Below the pieces are notes generated by a model. It saw nothing but the letters and a program-made list of their open reading frames with translations. It ran no database searches and was not told where the DNA came from. DNA of 64,000 bases from Ectothiorhodospira sp. BSL-9 (lineage in GTDB: Bacteria > Pseudomonadota > Gammaproteobacteria > Ectothiorhodospirales > Ectothiorhodospiraceae): positions 3,172,001 to 3,236,000 of the forward strand of contig NZ_CP011994.1 in the NCBI RefSeq assembly GCF_001632845.1, given 5' to 3'. Positions 46,731-57,041 of the stretch are shown here, in pieces (position 1 is the first letter of the stretch; each line of letters begins with the position of its first letter). Made by a program: the position numbers and the translations under genes.

Positions 46731-47678
46731 ATGGCCCGTTACCGCTATCCCGTTCCTCCCAGTCACGAGATCACACCCAGGGAGCTCTACGCCCAACGCA
46801 GACGTTTCATGAAACAGGCCGCGGCCATGCTGGGCGCCGCCGCCCTCCCCGGCTTGTTCCCGAGCAGTGCCCTGGCCTGGCGCGACCAGGTGGCCGACGC
46901 CGAATCAGGGCGCTTCGGCACTGATGAGGCTCTCACCGATCGCGAGACGGCCATGAGTTACAACAACTTTTTCGAGTTCGGCACGGGCAAGGAAGACCCC
47001 AGGAAGCATGCTCAGCAGTTACGCACTGATCCATGGTCGGTGCGCATCGAAGGCGAGGTGGACCGACCCGGCGTCTACACCCTGGAGGACATTCTCAAGC
47101 CCCATGATCTGGAGGAGCGCATCTACAGGCTACGCTGCGTGGAGGCCTGGTCCATGGTGATCCCGTGGGTGGGTTTTCCCCTGAGGAATCTGCTGCAGCG
47201 TTTTGAACCCACTTCACGCGCCCGATTCGTGGCATTCGAGACCCTGCATGACCCCGAGCAGATGCCGGGCCAGCGTCGGGACATCCTGGACTGGCCCTAT
47301 CGTGAGGGCCTGCGCCTGGACGAGGCCATGCATCCGCTGACCTTGCTGGCGGTGGGCATGTACGGCGAGGTGCTGCCGAACCAGAACGGGGCGCCGCTGC
47401 GCCTGGTGGTGCCCTGGAAATACGGTTTCAAAAGCATCAAATCCATTGTTGCCATCCGTCTGGTAGAGGAACAGCCGGTGGGGTCCTGGGAGGCCAGCCA
47501 ACCCCGCGAATACGGCTTTTACGCCAACGTGAACCCGAATGTGCGCCACCCGCGCTGGCACCAGGCCACGGAGCGTCGTTTGGGTGAGCGCGGGCGCCGG
47601 CGTACGTTGATGTTCAACGGCTACGAGGAACAGGTTGCCGCCCTGTACACCGGCATGGATCTGGAGAAGCATTTCTGA
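46731..47678 (+). CDS. msrP: Protein-methionine-sulfoxide reductase, molybdopterin subunit
   Basis: MsrP repairs oxidised methionine in periplasmic proteins. The start ATG 46731 follows GCGAGGGG; in-frame GTG 46722 is less likely. A Tat signal begins at [13 protein letters not shown]. The Moco-binding Cys lies in [11 protein letters not shown], with further cofactor contacts in [20 protein letters not shown]. The length (315 aa) and the end ([19 protein letters not shown]) are normal. msrQ follows with a 1-base overlap (TGATG), so both come from one transcript. Confidence 0.96.
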   Translation: MARYRYPVPPSHEITPRELYAQRRRFMKQAAAMLGAAALPGLFPSSALAWRDQVADAESGRFGTDEALTDRETAMSYNNFFEFGTGKEDPRKHAQQLRTDPWSVRIEGEVDRPGVYTLEDILKPHDLEERIYRLRCVEAWSMVIPWVGFPLRNLLQRFEPTSRARFVAFETLHDPEQMPGQRRDILDWPYREGLRLDEAMHPLTLLAVGMYGEVLPNQNGAPLRLVVPWKYGFKSIKSIVAIRLVEEQPVGSWEASQPREYGFYANVNPNVRHPRWHQATERRLGERGRRRTLMFNGYEEQVAALYTGMDLEKHF

Positions 47679-48301
47679 TGCAGCCACAGCGCGCGCCCTC
47701 GATTCCCTGGCACACCCTGGCGCGACTCGCCGTAATGGCCTGCGCGCTGACGCCGCTGGCCTGGCTGGCCTGGGCCTGGCATGCGGATCATCTGGGGGTG
47801 TTCCCGGAGGAGACCCTGCTGCATCACCTGGGTCGCTGGGGGCTCTACTGGCTGCTGGCCACCCTGGCCCTGGGACCCGCGTTTCGCCTGACCGGGTGGG
47901 CGGCCTTCATGACCGTGCGCCGGCAGATGGGCCTTTGGGCCTTCACCTACCTGAGCCTGCACCTGCTGGTCTGGCTCGGCCTGGAACAGGCCTGGTTCTG
48001 GGACTTCATCGTCGAGGAGATCGCCCGCATGCTGCACCTGCAGGTGGGGCTGATCGGCCTGCTGCTGCTCATCCCGCTGGTGCTCACCTCATTACGCCGC
48101 GCCCAGACACTCCTGGGACTGCCACGCTGGCAATGGCTGCATCGCCTGGCCTATCTCTCCGCGGCCTTTGGCATCTTGCATTTTGCCCTGCTGGACCGGG
48201 GCGATCGACCCGAGGTTGTGGCCACCGCCGCCGTGCTGGTGGGCCTGATGGGCTTTCGTCTGGGGGATGCGCTGATCACCTGGCTGGGGAAGCGGGCTTA
48301 A
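47678..48301 (+). CDS. msrQ: Haem-binding membrane subunit of the MsrPQ system
   Basis: A 207-aa inner-membrane protein with about six helices that passes electrons from the quinone pool or cytosolic flavin reductase to MsrP. Haem-ligand histidines are in TYLSLHLLVWLG and LPRWQWLHRLAYLSAAFGILHF. The motif LGPAFRLTGW and the RRQMGLWAFTYL segment are typical of the family. It is translationally coupled to msrP. Nothing unusual is seen. Confidence 0.95.
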   Translation: MQPQRAPSIPWHTLARLAVMACALTPLAWLAWAWHADHLGVFPEETLLHHLGRWGLYWLLATLALGPAFRLTGWAAFMTVRRQMGLWAFTYLSLHLLVWLGLEQAWFWDFIVEEIARMLHLQVGLIGLLLLIPLVLTSLRRAQTLLGLPRWQWLHRLAYLSAAFGILHFALLDRGDRPEVVATAAVLVGLMGFRLGDALITWLGKRA

Positions 48302-48752
48302 GCGCGGAGGCATCCTGCGCTTCACATGCGGTGGACTTGAGGTTATCATTTGTGCGCTGCCGCGTGTTTGTGCGCGGGGCATTTGTCTAGCAACAGAGGC
48401 GTTTTTCAACGATGGACAGTTGTTGTAGATGCATGCGCGCTGAGGCCCTCGCTGGCCCGCGACTGGCATGCCACGACGTCCGTCAGGGTCGGCCCTCCAC
48501 GCGGTAACTCCCTACCGCTCCCGGGCTTCCTGATGTGTCGCGGCAGTCGGCGCAGTCAGGGAGCTTGAAATCCCCGCAGGCATTCACCCGCACGTTTGAC
48601 CTCGATTCAGGTTCGCGTGCAGGAGATCGCGTCTGCTCGTGTTTTCCCTCGACCGTTCTTCGAGGTCCTCTCGTGCATGCCCATACGGCCAAGGCCGTAA
48701 CGTACCCCATGCATCGTCAACCCGTGCTGCCCATGGCAGCCAGGAGAGGCCC
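48302..48752. other. Intergenic region without a supported gene
   Basis: About 450 bp between msrQ and a small gene. No reading frame looks real. TACGGCC at 48684-48690 and GGCCGTA at 48693-48699 form a 7-bp palindrome about 55 bp before the next ATG, which might be an operator. Confidence 0.4.
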
Positions 48753-49070
48753 ATGAACCGGATCGCCCATAACCTCACCCGTCTTCTCAATCGTGCCCTG
48801 CTGTCGGTGGATTTTCCCAACACGCCCGGCACCACCCCTACTGGCCGCCCCGTCAGCCCGAAGGTCGTTTATCGCGCCTGTTGCCACGGTGAATTCGGCT
48901 CCGCACGCCTGAACTTCCTGCAACTGGCGGAGAAGTCACAGATCCTTGTGCTACGCAGCCTGGATGACCACACCGCGCGCCGTCTCACCCGGGGCCTGCC
49001 GGAGAGCACACTGGCCCGCCTGAATCGGCACATGCCAGCGCAGGCGAAGAGCCGCCAGCCACAGCCCTGA
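48753..49070 (+). CDS. Small protein of unknown function (105 aa)
   Basis: The start ATG 48753 has AGGAGAGG upstream. The product begins MNRIAHNLTRLLNRALLSVD, is basic (MPAQAKSRQPQP at the end) and contains two adjacent cysteines in YRACCHGEF. No signal peptide or membrane helix is seen. It is not recognised. Its stop codon abuts the end of the convergent 632-aa gene, with no spacer between them. Confidence 0.5.
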   Translation: MNRIAHNLTRLLNRALLSVDFPNTPGTTPTGRPVSPKVVYRACCHGEFGSARLNFLQLAEKSQILVLRSLDDHTARRLTRGLPESTLARLNRHMPAQAKSRQPQP

Positions 49071-50969
49071 TCATGGCAGGATCCGGCGGGCCTGGGCCAG
49101 CGCCCGGTACCAATTGCGCCTGGGCGCCGGAACCACCGGGGGACGCTGACTCAGCAGGTTCATGCGGGGCATCTCCTCGGCCTGACTTTGGGAAATCATG
49201 CTCAACACCTGCTCTCTGGCCCCGTAGGTCTCCTTGAGAAACTCACACGCATCATCCGTGAGTTGTACCCGGTAGTGCTTCACCAGGACCAAGGCCAGCC
49301 GTTCTGCCGGCTGGCTCATGTCCTGCTCCACATCCTGGGCCATCGCCTCACCCAGGGCACGCTTGTCCTGAGCGCTCATCCCCGGCTCCAGCCCCCCCAG
49401 GTAACTGGCATTGGTGGCACCCACACCCCGCTGCACTTCCGCCCGTGACAGTTGCACGTGGGGCTCCAGCGCCAGGGCCACTTCCACGGCCAATTGCCGG
49501 GCTCCCTCCAGGGTCAGCGCACGACGACGCCCGTCCTGACGGGTGAAAAAGCGCCGGCCACGTTTCTCCAGATGTTCACCATGAAGATAATTGACGATGT
49601 GGCTGCAAAAGGCCTCCCGGGCATCCTCATCCAGACTGACCACCTTCTCGACAATCCGCAGGCCCTTGCTGCCTGGCCCGAGACGCAACTGACCGGTCTC
49701 TTCGCCAAACTGTGAAACGAACCGCTCCCATTCCTCCGCTGCCTTGAGGAATTCCGCGTGCACGCGACCGATATCCTTGAAGGCCTCATGGGCCATGCGA
49801 TACAGCCGTACCGCGTTGGCCAGGATGTCGCCCTGGCGGCGAACATCACTCAAGGTGACGCCATTGGGAAGATGATCGGCCCGGCCACTCAGTTCGGAAA
49901 GGTCCCTTGTGATGCCATCCAGCGCCTTGAGCACACGCTCCACCAGCACAGGTGTCGACAACCCTTCCGGCACCTCCTCATACGGCAAGGCTTCCACTTC
50001 CACCAGCCAGGAGGCCAGCGCGCGGATCCGGTTGCCCCCCGCCGCCTGGGCAATGCGATAGCGGCTGCGCCGTTCCTCCAGTCGGTCCAGTGCCGCAGCC
50101 AGACGCCACTTTCCCCGGTAACTGAACAGCAGCAGGGGAATCTCACGACCATTGATCAGCTCGAAAGCCAATACCAGCATGGCCTCCACGTCGGCTGCCG
50201 TCATCAACAGGGGATTATCCTGCTCGATGGCGGCCATCACGCGTTCCACAAAAAAATCATCCCTGGGCGTGCCATGCTGCAATTTGGGCGCCCCGCCCAT
50301 GTAACGCTCGCGCAGGATGGAGGCAGCGATGGGGGCCACCGGTTGAAGCTCCGAAAGGGCCTGGTCAAAACGCTTCCCATGCTCCTGATGCAGGTCACGG
50401 ATACGACTGTACAGTCCCGCCCGACGAAGATGATCGATATGGGCCAGTGTCTGACCCAACGCCTGATCTCCGATCAGTTCCTCGCAGGCAAAGGCCACCC
50501 CATCCGGCGACAGATCCACGCGCTGCAACAACTGGACAGCCGCCTCCCGGCGGCGAACATCCACTTCAAAACCCTCCATGGAGAGATCACGGACAGCCAG
50601 GATGAGGTCACCGAGAATATCAATGGTTTCCAGCACATCCGCCCGGGCCTGCTCCTTGGACATGCCGTGGGTGCTGTCGTAAACGATCGTGGCAAGCAGA
50701 CCGATCAAGCCCGAGAGAATGGTAAAGCTGATGAAATAAGTGAGAAGCTGAGGGGACGGCGGTTGTCCGTAGCCGATGTAGTAGCCGCCGTAGAGGCCCA
50801 GGCCGGTCACCGGCCCGGCGGTCCAGACAAGCTTGAGGAGATTACGGGAAACGCGCACGCGCCTGACGGCCCGCGTAACGCGCTCCACCTTTTCATTTTC
50901 CGCCCGCCCCAGGGAGACACCGTCCTGCTGTCTCGGCCGGCGGAACCGACTGAACTGGCTCCATTTCAC
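49071..50969 (-). CDS. Membrane-anchored protein of unknown function (632 aa)
   Basis: Begins MKWSQFSRFRRPRQQDGV, a basic N-terminus, followed by two membrane helices at about residues 47-65 and 77-97 (AGPVTGLGLYGGYYIGYG, TYFISFTILSGLIGLLATIV). The rest, over 500 residues, is soluble, mainly helical and rich in Glu, Arg and Leu, and should face the cytoplasm. Segments such as RDLHQEHGKRFDQALSELQP and DDACEFLKETYGAREQVLSM do not match a family I can name. No nuclease, kinase or P-loop motif is visible. It stands between galU and a small unknown gene. The function is unknown. Confidence 0.7.
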   Translation of the reverse strand: MKWSQFSRFRRPRQQDGVSLGRAENEKVERVTRAVRRVRVSRNLLKLVWTAGPVTGLGLYGGYYIGYGQPPSPQLLTYFISFTILSGLIGLLATIVYDSTHGMSKEQARADVLETIDILGDLILAVRDLSMEGFEVDVRRREAAVQLLQRVDLSPDGVAFACEELIGDQALGQTLAHIDHLRRAGLYSRIRDLHQEHGKRFDQALSELQPVAPIAASILRERYMGGAPKLQHGTPRDDFFVERVMAAIEQDNPLLMTAADVEAMLVLAFELINGREIPLLLFSYRGKWRLAAALDRLEERRSRYRIAQAAGGNRIRALASWLVEVEALPYEEVPEGLSTPVLVERVLKALDGITRDLSELSGRADHLPNGVTLSDVRRQGDILANAVRLYRMAHEAFKDIGRVHAEFLKAAEEWERFVSQFGEETGQLRLGPGSKGLRIVEKVVSLDEDAREAFCSHIVNYLHGEHLEKRGRRFFTRQDGRRRALTLEGARQLAVEVALALEPHVQLSRAEVQRGVGATNASYLGGLEPGMSAQDKRALGEAMAQDVEQDMSQPAERLALVLVKHYRVQLTDDACEFLKETYGAREQVLSMISQSQAEEMPRMNLLSQRPPVVPAPRRNWYRALAQARRILP

Positions 50970-51094
50970 CTCAGGAGGTTCCGCAGAGGCCTGCGGGCGA
51001 CGCCCTCAGGGAGACAGCACACAGCTTCGCGGGCGTGGACCGCCCGCGCACAACAACACATTGTTGCAGGGGGCACGGTCCTGCCAGAGACGCG

Positions 51095-51988
51095 TCAGCC
51101 CAGGATGCGCTTGCACACGTCGTTTTGTAGATAAGCACGGAAATCATCTGCCAGTTCCGGGTGCTTGAGGGCATATTCCACTGTGGCCTGGAGATAGCCC
51201 AGCTTGCTGCCACAGTCGTAACGGGTCCCCTGAAAACGCTGGGCCAGCACGCGCTGCTCACCCAAAAGGTCTGCGATGGCGTCCGTCAACTGGATTTCAC
51301 CCCCTGCCCCCTTACCTGTGCTTTCAATCAGATCAAAAATCCGTGGCGTGAGGATGTAACGACCCACCACCGCCATATTGGAGGGTGCATCGGCCGGGTC
51401 CGGCTTCTCCACGATGGCCTTCACATCCCAGAGGCGATCGGTCACACGCTCCGGGCTGACCACACCATATTTGTGCGTCTCGTCCTTGGGTACATCTTCC
51501 ACACCCAGGATGCTGCAGCCATATTCCTCATAAACGTCCACCATCTGCTTGAGGGCGGAACCGCCCCCCTCCCCGTCGATGAGGTCGTCTGCCAGGATCA
51601 CCGCAAAGGGCTCGTCCCCCACCACAGGGCGGGCACAGCCCACGGCATGACCCAGACCCAGGGCCTCGGCCTGACGGATATACACACACGTCACGTTCGG
51701 TGGCAGGATGTTGCGGACGATCTCCAGCATCTTCTCCTTGCCGCGCTCCTCCAGCTCCGTTTCCAGTTCATAGGCCTTGTCAAAGTGATCGGGGATGGAG
51801 CGCTTGTTACGGCCCGTGACGAACACGAGAACATCGATCCCGGCCGCCACGGCCTCCTCGGCGGCGTACTGGATCAACGGCTTATCCACCACCGGCAACA
51901 TTTCCTTGGGATTGGCCTTCGTGGCCGGAAGGAAACGCGTTCCCATGCCTGCCACGGGAAAGACGGCCTTGCGAATCTTCTTGTGCAT
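51095..51988 (-). CDS. galU: UTP-glucose-1-phosphate uridylyltransferase
   Basis: A 297-aa nucleotidyltransferase that makes UDP-glucose for polysaccharide, LPS and osmolyte synthesis. The nucleotide-binding start [20 protein letters not shown] is followed by [14 protein letters not shown], the active-site Lys and Asp region [12 protein letters not shown], and [20 protein letters not shown]. Length and motifs are standard. Upstream a strong terminator isolates it from comEA. Confidence 0.96.
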   Translation of the reverse strand: MHKKIRKAVFPVAGMGTRFLPATKANPKEMLPVVDKPLIQYAAEEAVAAGIDVLVFVTGRNKRSIPDHFDKAYELETELEERGKEKMLEIVRNILPPNVTCVYIRQAEALGLGHAVGCARPVVGDEPFAVILADDLIDGEGGGSALKQMVDVYEEYGCSILGVEDVPKDETHKYGVVSPERVTDRLWDVKAIVEKPDPADAPSNMAVVGRYILTPRIFDLIESTGKGAGGEIQLTDAIADLLGEQRVLAQRFQGTRYDCGSKLGYLQATVEYALKHPELADDFRAYLQNDVCKRILG

Positions 51989-52046
51989 AATGAGTCTTCA
52001 GCGTCCAGTTGAGTGGTAGTGGAAGCATGCGCGACCGCCCCACAAA

Positions 52047-52079
52047 AAGACAAGGGGCAGCGCTGCTGCCCCTTGTCTT
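52047..52079 (-). terminator. Rho-independent terminator after the comEA-like gene
   Basis: AAGACAAGGGGCAGC (52047-52061) and GCTGCCCCTTGTCTT (52065-52079) form a perfect 15-bp stem with loop GCT. On the minus strand the stem runs into a T tract (complement of the A run at 52044-52048). Confidence 0.9.
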
Positions 52080-52105
52080 CGTCGCCGGGTTTGGGTTACC
52101 GGCTT

Positions 52106-52393
52106 CTATTGGGTGATTGCCACATCCTGATCCAGCGTAATCACGTCCAGATTGATCTCCACAGTCCGGGCACCGATGCCGACGACCTGTGTCAATTCAT
52201 GGACCGACCGGAACGGCCCATGGGTTTCGCGGTACTCCACGATGGCCTGCGCCTTGGCCGGCCCCACACCCTGCAGGGCCTGCGAGAGGGCCTGGGCGTC
52301 CGCGCGGTTGATGTCCACGGGGCCGCTGGCCTGCAAACCGGCCACGGTGAAGGTGCAAAGAAAAAACAGGATCAAAACGGAGAGATGTTTCAT
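52106..52393 (-). CDS. ComEA-family helix-hairpin-helix protein
   Basis: A 95-aa exported protein. ATG 52393 (MKHLSVLILFFLCTF) follows AAGGAGG and gives a clear signal peptide ending near LQA. The mature part holds two helix-hairpin-helix motifs, VDINRADAQALSQALQGVGPAKAQAI and the following VVGIGARTVEINLD. This is the DNA-binding unit of ComEA, which binds incoming double-stranded DNA in the periplasm during natural transformation. Other competence genes are not in the window. It has its own terminator downstream. Confidence 0.85.
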   Translation of the reverse strand: MKHLSVLILFFLCTFTVAGLQASGPVDINRADAQALSQALQGVGPAKAQAIVEYRETHGPFRSVHELTQVVGIGARTVEINLDVITLDQDVAITQ

Positions 52394-52493
52394 GACCAAT
52401 TGCCTCCTTGGCATATCCATGGTGTGTCGTGAGCCAGTCTGTCCTGCCTTCCTGCGGCTCACGCTCACTATCTTACCCAAGTTTGCCGGTTCT

Positions 52494-53210
52494 TCAAGTC
52501 TCCATGCCCAGCAGCTCCTGATGGATGGCAGCAAGTACTGCAGCCGGATCCTGCGCCCGTGTGATGGGACGGCCAATAACCAGGTGCGTAGCCCCATCAC
52601 GGATGGCATCTGCAGGCGTGACGATGCGCTTTTGATCCCCCGCCTCGCTACCGCGAGGGCGAATACCCGGGGTCACCTTGAGGAACCCGGTACCCAGTTC
52701 CTGTCGCAGACCGGGGGCCTCGCGAGCCGAACACACCACTCCATCCAGGCCGCTCTCCTGGGTTAAACGGGCCAGAAAACGTGCCTGGTCATTCACACCG
52801 CGCCCGATGCCACAGGCCTCCAGCTCCGCATCATCCATGGAGGTGAGCACCGTCACCGCGATCAGCAAAGGACGCTTGCCCCCTCCTTCCAGCGCCTCCC
52901 GCGCGGCTTCCATCATGCGTCGGCCGCCGCTGGCGTGCACGTTGATCATCCACACCCCCAAGGCTGCGGCCGTGCGGCAGGCGCCTGCCACCGTGTTGGG
53001 GATGTCATGGAATTTAAGATCCAGAAAGACCTCAAAGCCCTGTGCCTGCAGGGCTTCGACCAGCGCCGGACCAGCGGCCACGAACAACTCGAAGCCCACC
53101 TTGAGACGGCATTGGGCAGGATCCAGGGGCTTCACGAACGACAGTGCCGTATCGGCATCGGGAAAGTCCAGGGCGATGATGATGCGGGGGTCAGGGTTTT
53201 GAGTCAGCAT
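52494..53210 (-). CDS. pyrF: Orotidine 5'-phosphate decarboxylase
   Basis: A 238-aa enzyme converting OMP to UMP in pyrimidine synthesis. The catalytic Asp-Lys-Asp set is in [13 protein letters not shown], and the C-terminal phosphate site is in [21 protein letters not shown] and [14 protein letters not shown]. Length and start ([18 protein letters not shown]) are normal. It follows lapB on the same strand, the order also seen in other gammaproteobacteria. Confidence 0.96.
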   Translation of the reverse strand: MLTQNPDPRIIIALDFPDADTALSFVKPLDPAQCRLKVGFELFVAAGPALVEALQAQGFEVFLDLKFHDIPNTVAGACRTAAALGVWMINVHASGGRRMMEAAREALEGGGKRPLLIAVTVLTSMDDAELEACGIGRGVNDQARFLARLTQESGLDGVVCSAREAPGLRQELGTGFLKVTPGIRPRGSEAGDQKRIVTPADAIRDGATHLVIGRPITRAQDPAAVLAAIHQELLGMET

Positions 53211-53297
53211 GTCGGCAACGGAGGTTCAGGTAAGGGATGAAATGGATAGGGGCGAGGCGAATGCACGGGCGCGCATCGTCCCTGATGGCACTCATGG

Positions 53298-54506
53298 TCA
53301 AGTACCTGCCGGAGGTGTGAGGGAGGTTTCCGGACGGGTCATCTGAGGTCGTTCCAGGGGCCGGATACTGCCCCAGGCATGGCAGCTTGGACAATGCCAG
53401 AAATGGTTACGGGACTGAAAGCCGCAACGCACACAGCCAAATTGAGGGCGCTCCCGCAGGAAGGCGTCCAGGGCCCGGGCCACCTTATCCAGCGCATCCA
53501 CATCGGCGGCCTCGCCGCGGGCAGACATGATGAGCAGGTACTCCTTCACCAGCCGCAAGGGCACCCGATCCCGTCCCATCTCTTCAGTCAACAACTGGTC
53601 CAGGGGCTCGCGCTGATCCTTGTCGTGGAGCAGACGTGCCAGAGCCAGGGCCGAACTGACCGAGACGTCATTCTCCCGCACCGATTGCAGGAAACTCTCA
53701 TAGCCCGCCGTATCGCCCAGCGTCTGGAATGCCTCCCTGGCCTGCTCCAGTACCAGCGTGACGAACCCCGCATCCTGACGCATCACCCGGCTGTAATGCT
53801 CGATGGCCAGGTGGGGGTGATCTTCTTCCCGCGCCAGATCACCCATGAGAATGCTGGCCCGGGCGCAATGCTGATCAAAGCTCAGCGCCCTGCGCGCGCA
53901 CCGCCCTGCTTCCGCGAGATCGCCTCGCGCACGGGCAATCTCGCCCAATTCGCAGTGATAGTGGGCGATGCGACGGTTCTGAGGTTCGCTGGAGAATTCG
54001 CAGAGCTGTTCGCTGGCCCAGATGGCCTGGAGCCAGTCCTTTTCCTGCTCGTAGAGGGACCTGAGACGCTGGTAGGCTTCTGCCTGGAGGTAGCCAAGCC
54101 CGACCAGCTCCTTGAACAGGTGTTCTGCCTGATCAAGTACGCCAGCCTTCATGTAGTCACGCCCCAGTTCCATCAAGGCGTTGGCCCGCTGGGCCGGCTC
54201 GAGCCCGGGGCGTTCCATGAGGTTCTGGTGTATCCGGATAGCCCGGTCCACCTCGCCCCTTCGCCGGAACAGGCTGCCCAGAATCAGGTGAGTCTCCACC
54301 GTCTCTGGATCCACCTCCACCATATCGATGAAGACTTCCAGGGCACGATCAGACTGCTCACTGAGCAGGTAATTGAGGCCCTGGATGTACTCGGACGAAA
54401 AGGCAGCGCCCCGACCCGGGGCCTTGGACCCCTTTTGGGCACGGCGCGCTGCTAGCCATCCCGAAGCTGCTGCTACGGGGAGCAGCAGCCACAGGAGTTC
54501 GAGCAT
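53298..54506 (-). CDS. lapB: Lipopolysaccharide assembly protein B
   Basis: A 402-aa protein with one N-terminal membrane anchor (MLELLWLLLPVAAASGWLAA), a cytoplasmic array of tetratricopeptide repeats (about 40-350, beginning YIQGLNYLLSEQSDRALEVF), and a C-terminal rubredoxin-type metal site with CVRC and CPSC. LapB directs FtsH to degrade LpxC and so sets lipopolysaccharide output. It follows lapA by 6 bp. Confidence 0.95.
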   Translation of the reverse strand: MLELLWLLLPVAAASGWLAARRAQKGSKAPGRGAAFSSEYIQGLNYLLSEQSDRALEVFIDMVEVDPETVETHLILGSLFRRRGEVDRAIRIHQNLMERPGLEPAQRANALMELGRDYMKAGVLDQAEHLFKELVGLGYLQAEAYQRLRSLYEQEKDWLQAIWASEQLCEFSSEPQNRRIAHYHCELGEIARARGDLAEAGRCARRALSFDQHCARASILMGDLAREEDHPHLAIEHYSRVMRQDAGFVTLVLEQAREAFQTLGDTAGYESFLQSVRENDVSVSSALALARLLHDKDQREPLDQLLTEEMGRDRVPLRLVKEYLLIMSARGEAADVDALDKVARALDAFLRERPQFGCVRCGFQSRNHFWHCPSCHAWGSIRPLERPQMTRPETSLTPPAGT

Positions 54507-54512
54507 GCAGGC

Positions 54513-54806
54513 TTACACCTTCCCGCTACTGGGCAACTGGCGCAGTCTGGCGATTTCGTCTTCGGCACGCTTGCAGCGCTTGCGCATCTGCCGTACTTCG
54601 CGGCCCCGACTCATCACCATACCGGACGTGGCCAACCCCCCAAGGATGGCCCCCAGCAGCAGACTCACGAATACCACGATGGACAGGGGCACCTGGTAGG
54701 TCTCCAGGTACAGGTTGACATCCACGTCCCCCGCGTTGATGACCGTGAAGCTGGCTCCCAGCACAACGGCTACGATAACAAACAAGATAAGTATCAATCG
54801 ACTCAT
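54513..54806 (-). CDS. lapA: Lipopolysaccharide assembly protein A
   Basis: A 97-aa DUF1049 protein with two membrane helices (LILILFVIVAVVLGASFTVI and VPLSIVVFVSLLLGAILGGL) and a basic cytoplasmic tail (RGREVRQMRKRCKRAEDEI). The start at ATG 54806 is preferred because GGGA lies 9 bases before it; ATG 54815 is too close to that site. It is co-expressed with lapB. Confidence 0.92.
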   Translation of the reverse strand: MSRLILILFVIVAVVLGASFTVINAGDVDVNLYLETYQVPLSIVVFVSLLLGAILGGLATSGMVMSRGREVRQMRKRCKRAEDEIARLRQLPSSGKV

Positions 54807-54845
54807 GGGCTGCATTCCCGATTGTGGACATTGGTTGTTGCCACG

Positions 54846-55154
54846 TCAGCGGATCGCCACCTTGTCAGGCTTTTCCGGCTCGTTCACCCGCTCCCGCAGT
54901 TCCTTGCCAGGCTTGAAATGAGGCACGTACTTCCCGGGAAGAGACACGGTCTCGCCCGTCTTCGGGTTGCGCCCCACCCGCGGCGGGCGGAAGTGTAAGG
55001 AAAAACTTCCGAAACCACGGATTTCGATGCGATCCCCAGTCGCCAAGGCCTGGCTCATCTGTTCGAGGATGGTCTTCACAGACAGCTCGACATCTTTGTA
55101 CGCGAGATGGCTTTGTTTGCGAGCTAGTATATCGATGAGTTCCGATTTCGTCAT
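54846..55154 (-). CDS. ihfB: Integration host factor subunit beta
   Basis: A 102-aa DNA-bending protein of the HU/IHF family, read from ATG 55154 ([11 protein letters not shown]). The beta-arm has [20 protein letters not shown] with the Pro that inserts into the minor groove, and the end [17 protein letters not shown] is standard. It pairs with IhfA, which is not in the window. It lies downstream of rpsA as in most gammaproteobacteria. Confidence 0.97.
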   Translation of the reverse strand: MTKSELIDILARKQSHLAYKDVELSVKTILEQMSQALATGDRIEIRGFGSFSLHFRPPRVGRNPKTGETVSLPGKYVPHFKPGKELRERVNEPEKPDKVAIR

Positions 55155-55239
55155 CGTCCTGCCCTGTTGCACGTTACACCACCATGACAATCCCTGGCTG
55201 GTTCGCCGGGTGCCTTCGAGCGCGGAGTCAGCGGCCCGA

Positions 55240-55259
55240 TGGAGCCATCCCTGGCTCCA
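55240..55259. other. Hairpin between rpsA and ihfB
   Basis: TGGAGCCA (55240-55247) and TGGCTCCA (55252-55259) form a perfect 8-bp stem with a 4-base loop, 21 bp after the rpsA stop. There is no T-run. It may attenuate or process the rpsA-ihfB message. Confidence 0.4.
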
Positions 55260-55280
55260 GCGTGCTTGGTGCCCTCCCGA

Positions 55281-56963
55281 TTATTTCTTGTCCGGATCGT
55301 TGCCGGCCAGCTGTTCCTTGAGGATGTCACCCAACGAGGTGGTGGCAACCGAGGAGCTGCTGTAGTCCTGCATCATTTCCTGCTCTTCATCGGTTTCCTT
55401 GGCCTTGATGGACAGGCTCACGGTGCGGTTCTTGCGATCCACGCCGACAAACTTGGCATCAATCTGGTCACCCACATTCAACATGGTGCGGGCGTCTTCA
55501 ACGCGATCCCGGGAAAGTTCGGAAGCACGCAGCACGCCGTCGACACCATCGCCCAGATCAATGATGGCTGCCTTGGCGTCCACTTCCTTGATCACACCCT
55601 TGACGATGCTGCCCTTGCTGTGCTCGGCCACGAAGTTGGAGAAGGGATCCTTGTCCAGCTGCTTGAGACCCAGGGAGATGCGCTCGCGCTCGGGATCCAC
55701 GGACAGGACCACTGCGTCGATCTCTTCGCCCTTGCGGAAGTTGCGCACGGCTTCTTCGCCAGGCATGTTCCAGGACAGATCGGACAGGTGAACCAGACCG
55801 TCGATTCCACCGTCCAGGCCCACAAAGATGCCGAAGTCCGTGATGGACTTGATGACACCCGTGACCTTTTCGCCCTTGTTGTGCATGGCGGCGAACTCGT
55901 CCCACGGATTGGGCTGGCACTGCTTCATGCCCAGGGAGATGCGGCGACGTTCCTCGTCGATATCGAGGATCATCACTTCCACTTCCTCGCCCACGGTCAC
56001 GACCTTGGCGGGATTGACGTTCTTGTTGGTCCAGTCCATCTCGGAGACGTGCACCAGGCCCTCGACGCCGTCTTCCACTTCCACGAAGCAGCCGTAGTCG
56101 GTGATGTTGGTGATCTTGCCGAACAGGCGGGTGCTGACAGGGTAGCGGCGAGTGATGTTCTCCCACGGATCCTCACCCAGCTGCTTGAGGCCCAGGGACA
56201 CACGGTTGCGCTCGCGATCAAACTTGAGCACCTTGACGTTGATCTCGTCACCGATGTTGACCACTTCGGAGGGATGCTTGACCCGCTTCCAGGCCATATC
56301 GGTGATGTGCAGCAGGCCGTCGATACCACCCAGATCCAGGAACGCACCGTAGTCGGTGAGGTTCTTGACGATACCGGTGAGCATCATGCCTTCCTGCAGG
56401 TTCTGCAGCAGGGCCTCGCGCTCGGCACTGTATTCCTTTTCCACCACGGCACGGCGGGACACCACGACGTTGTTGCGGCGACGATCCAGCTTGATGAGCT
56501 TGAATTCCAGCTCCTTGCCTTCCAGGTAGGCGGTGTCGCGCACGGGGCGAACATCCACCAGGGAGCCGGGGAGGAATGCGCGGATATCGCCAAGTTCGAC
56601 AGTGAAGCCGCCCTTGACCTTGCCGCTGATCATGCCGGAGATGGTCTCGTCCTTCTCCATCGCTTCTTCCAGGCGTTCCCAGGCCTTGGCCCGCTTGGCC
56701 TTCTCGCGGGACATGCGGGTCTCGCCAAAGCCGTCTTCGGGGGTTTCCAGGGCAACTTCAACTTCGTCACCCACCTGGATTTCGACTTCTCCCTTGTCGT
56801 TGTAGAACTGCTCGATCGGAATCACACCTTCGGATTTCAGACCGGCGTTCACCACAACCATGTCGTTGCGGATGTCGATGACGGTGCCGTGAAGGATGGA
56901 GCCGGGCCGCATCTGGGTGCTGGCCATGCTCTCCTCGAGCATTTGCGCGAAACTTTCTGTCAT
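55281..56963 (-). CDS. rpsA: 30S ribosomal protein S1
   Basis: A 560-aa protein made of six S1 RNA-binding repeats, for example [40 protein letters not shown] and [20 protein letters not shown]. It carries mRNA to the 30S subunit. The start ATG 56963 ([13 protein letters not shown]) and the length are normal. It lies between cmk and ihfB. Confidence 0.98.
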   Translation of the reverse strand: MTESFAQMLEESMASTQMRPGSILHGTVIDIRNDMVVVNAGLKSEGVIPIEQFYNDKGEVEIQVGDEVEVALETPEDGFGETRMSREKAKRAKAWERLEEAMEKDETISGMISGKVKGGFTVELGDIRAFLPGSLVDVRPVRDTAYLEGKELEFKLIKLDRRRNNVVVSRRAVVEKEYSAEREALLQNLQEGMMLTGIVKNLTDYGAFLDLGGIDGLLHITDMAWKRVKHPSEVVNIGDEINVKVLKFDRERNRVSLGLKQLGEDPWENITRRYPVSTRLFGKITNITDYGCFVEVEDGVEGLVHVSEMDWTNKNVNPAKVVTVGEEVEVMILDIDEERRRISLGMKQCQPNPWDEFAAMHNKGEKVTGVIKSITDFGIFVGLDGGIDGLVHLSDLSWNMPGEEAVRNFRKGEEIDAVVLSVDPERERISLGLKQLDKDPFSNFVAEHSKGSIVKGVIKEVDAKAAIIDLGDGVDGVLRASELSRDRVEDARTMLNVGDQIDAKFVGVDRKNRTVSLSIKAKETDEEQEMMQDYSSSSVATTSLGDILKEQLAGNDPDKK

Positions 56964-57041
56964 GGGTTAGTTGAACCTGCATTGATTAAGGCTTGCAATA
57001 AGTCCGTTTGCAAACCGGTTGTTTTTAAAAGAATCCCTGGC

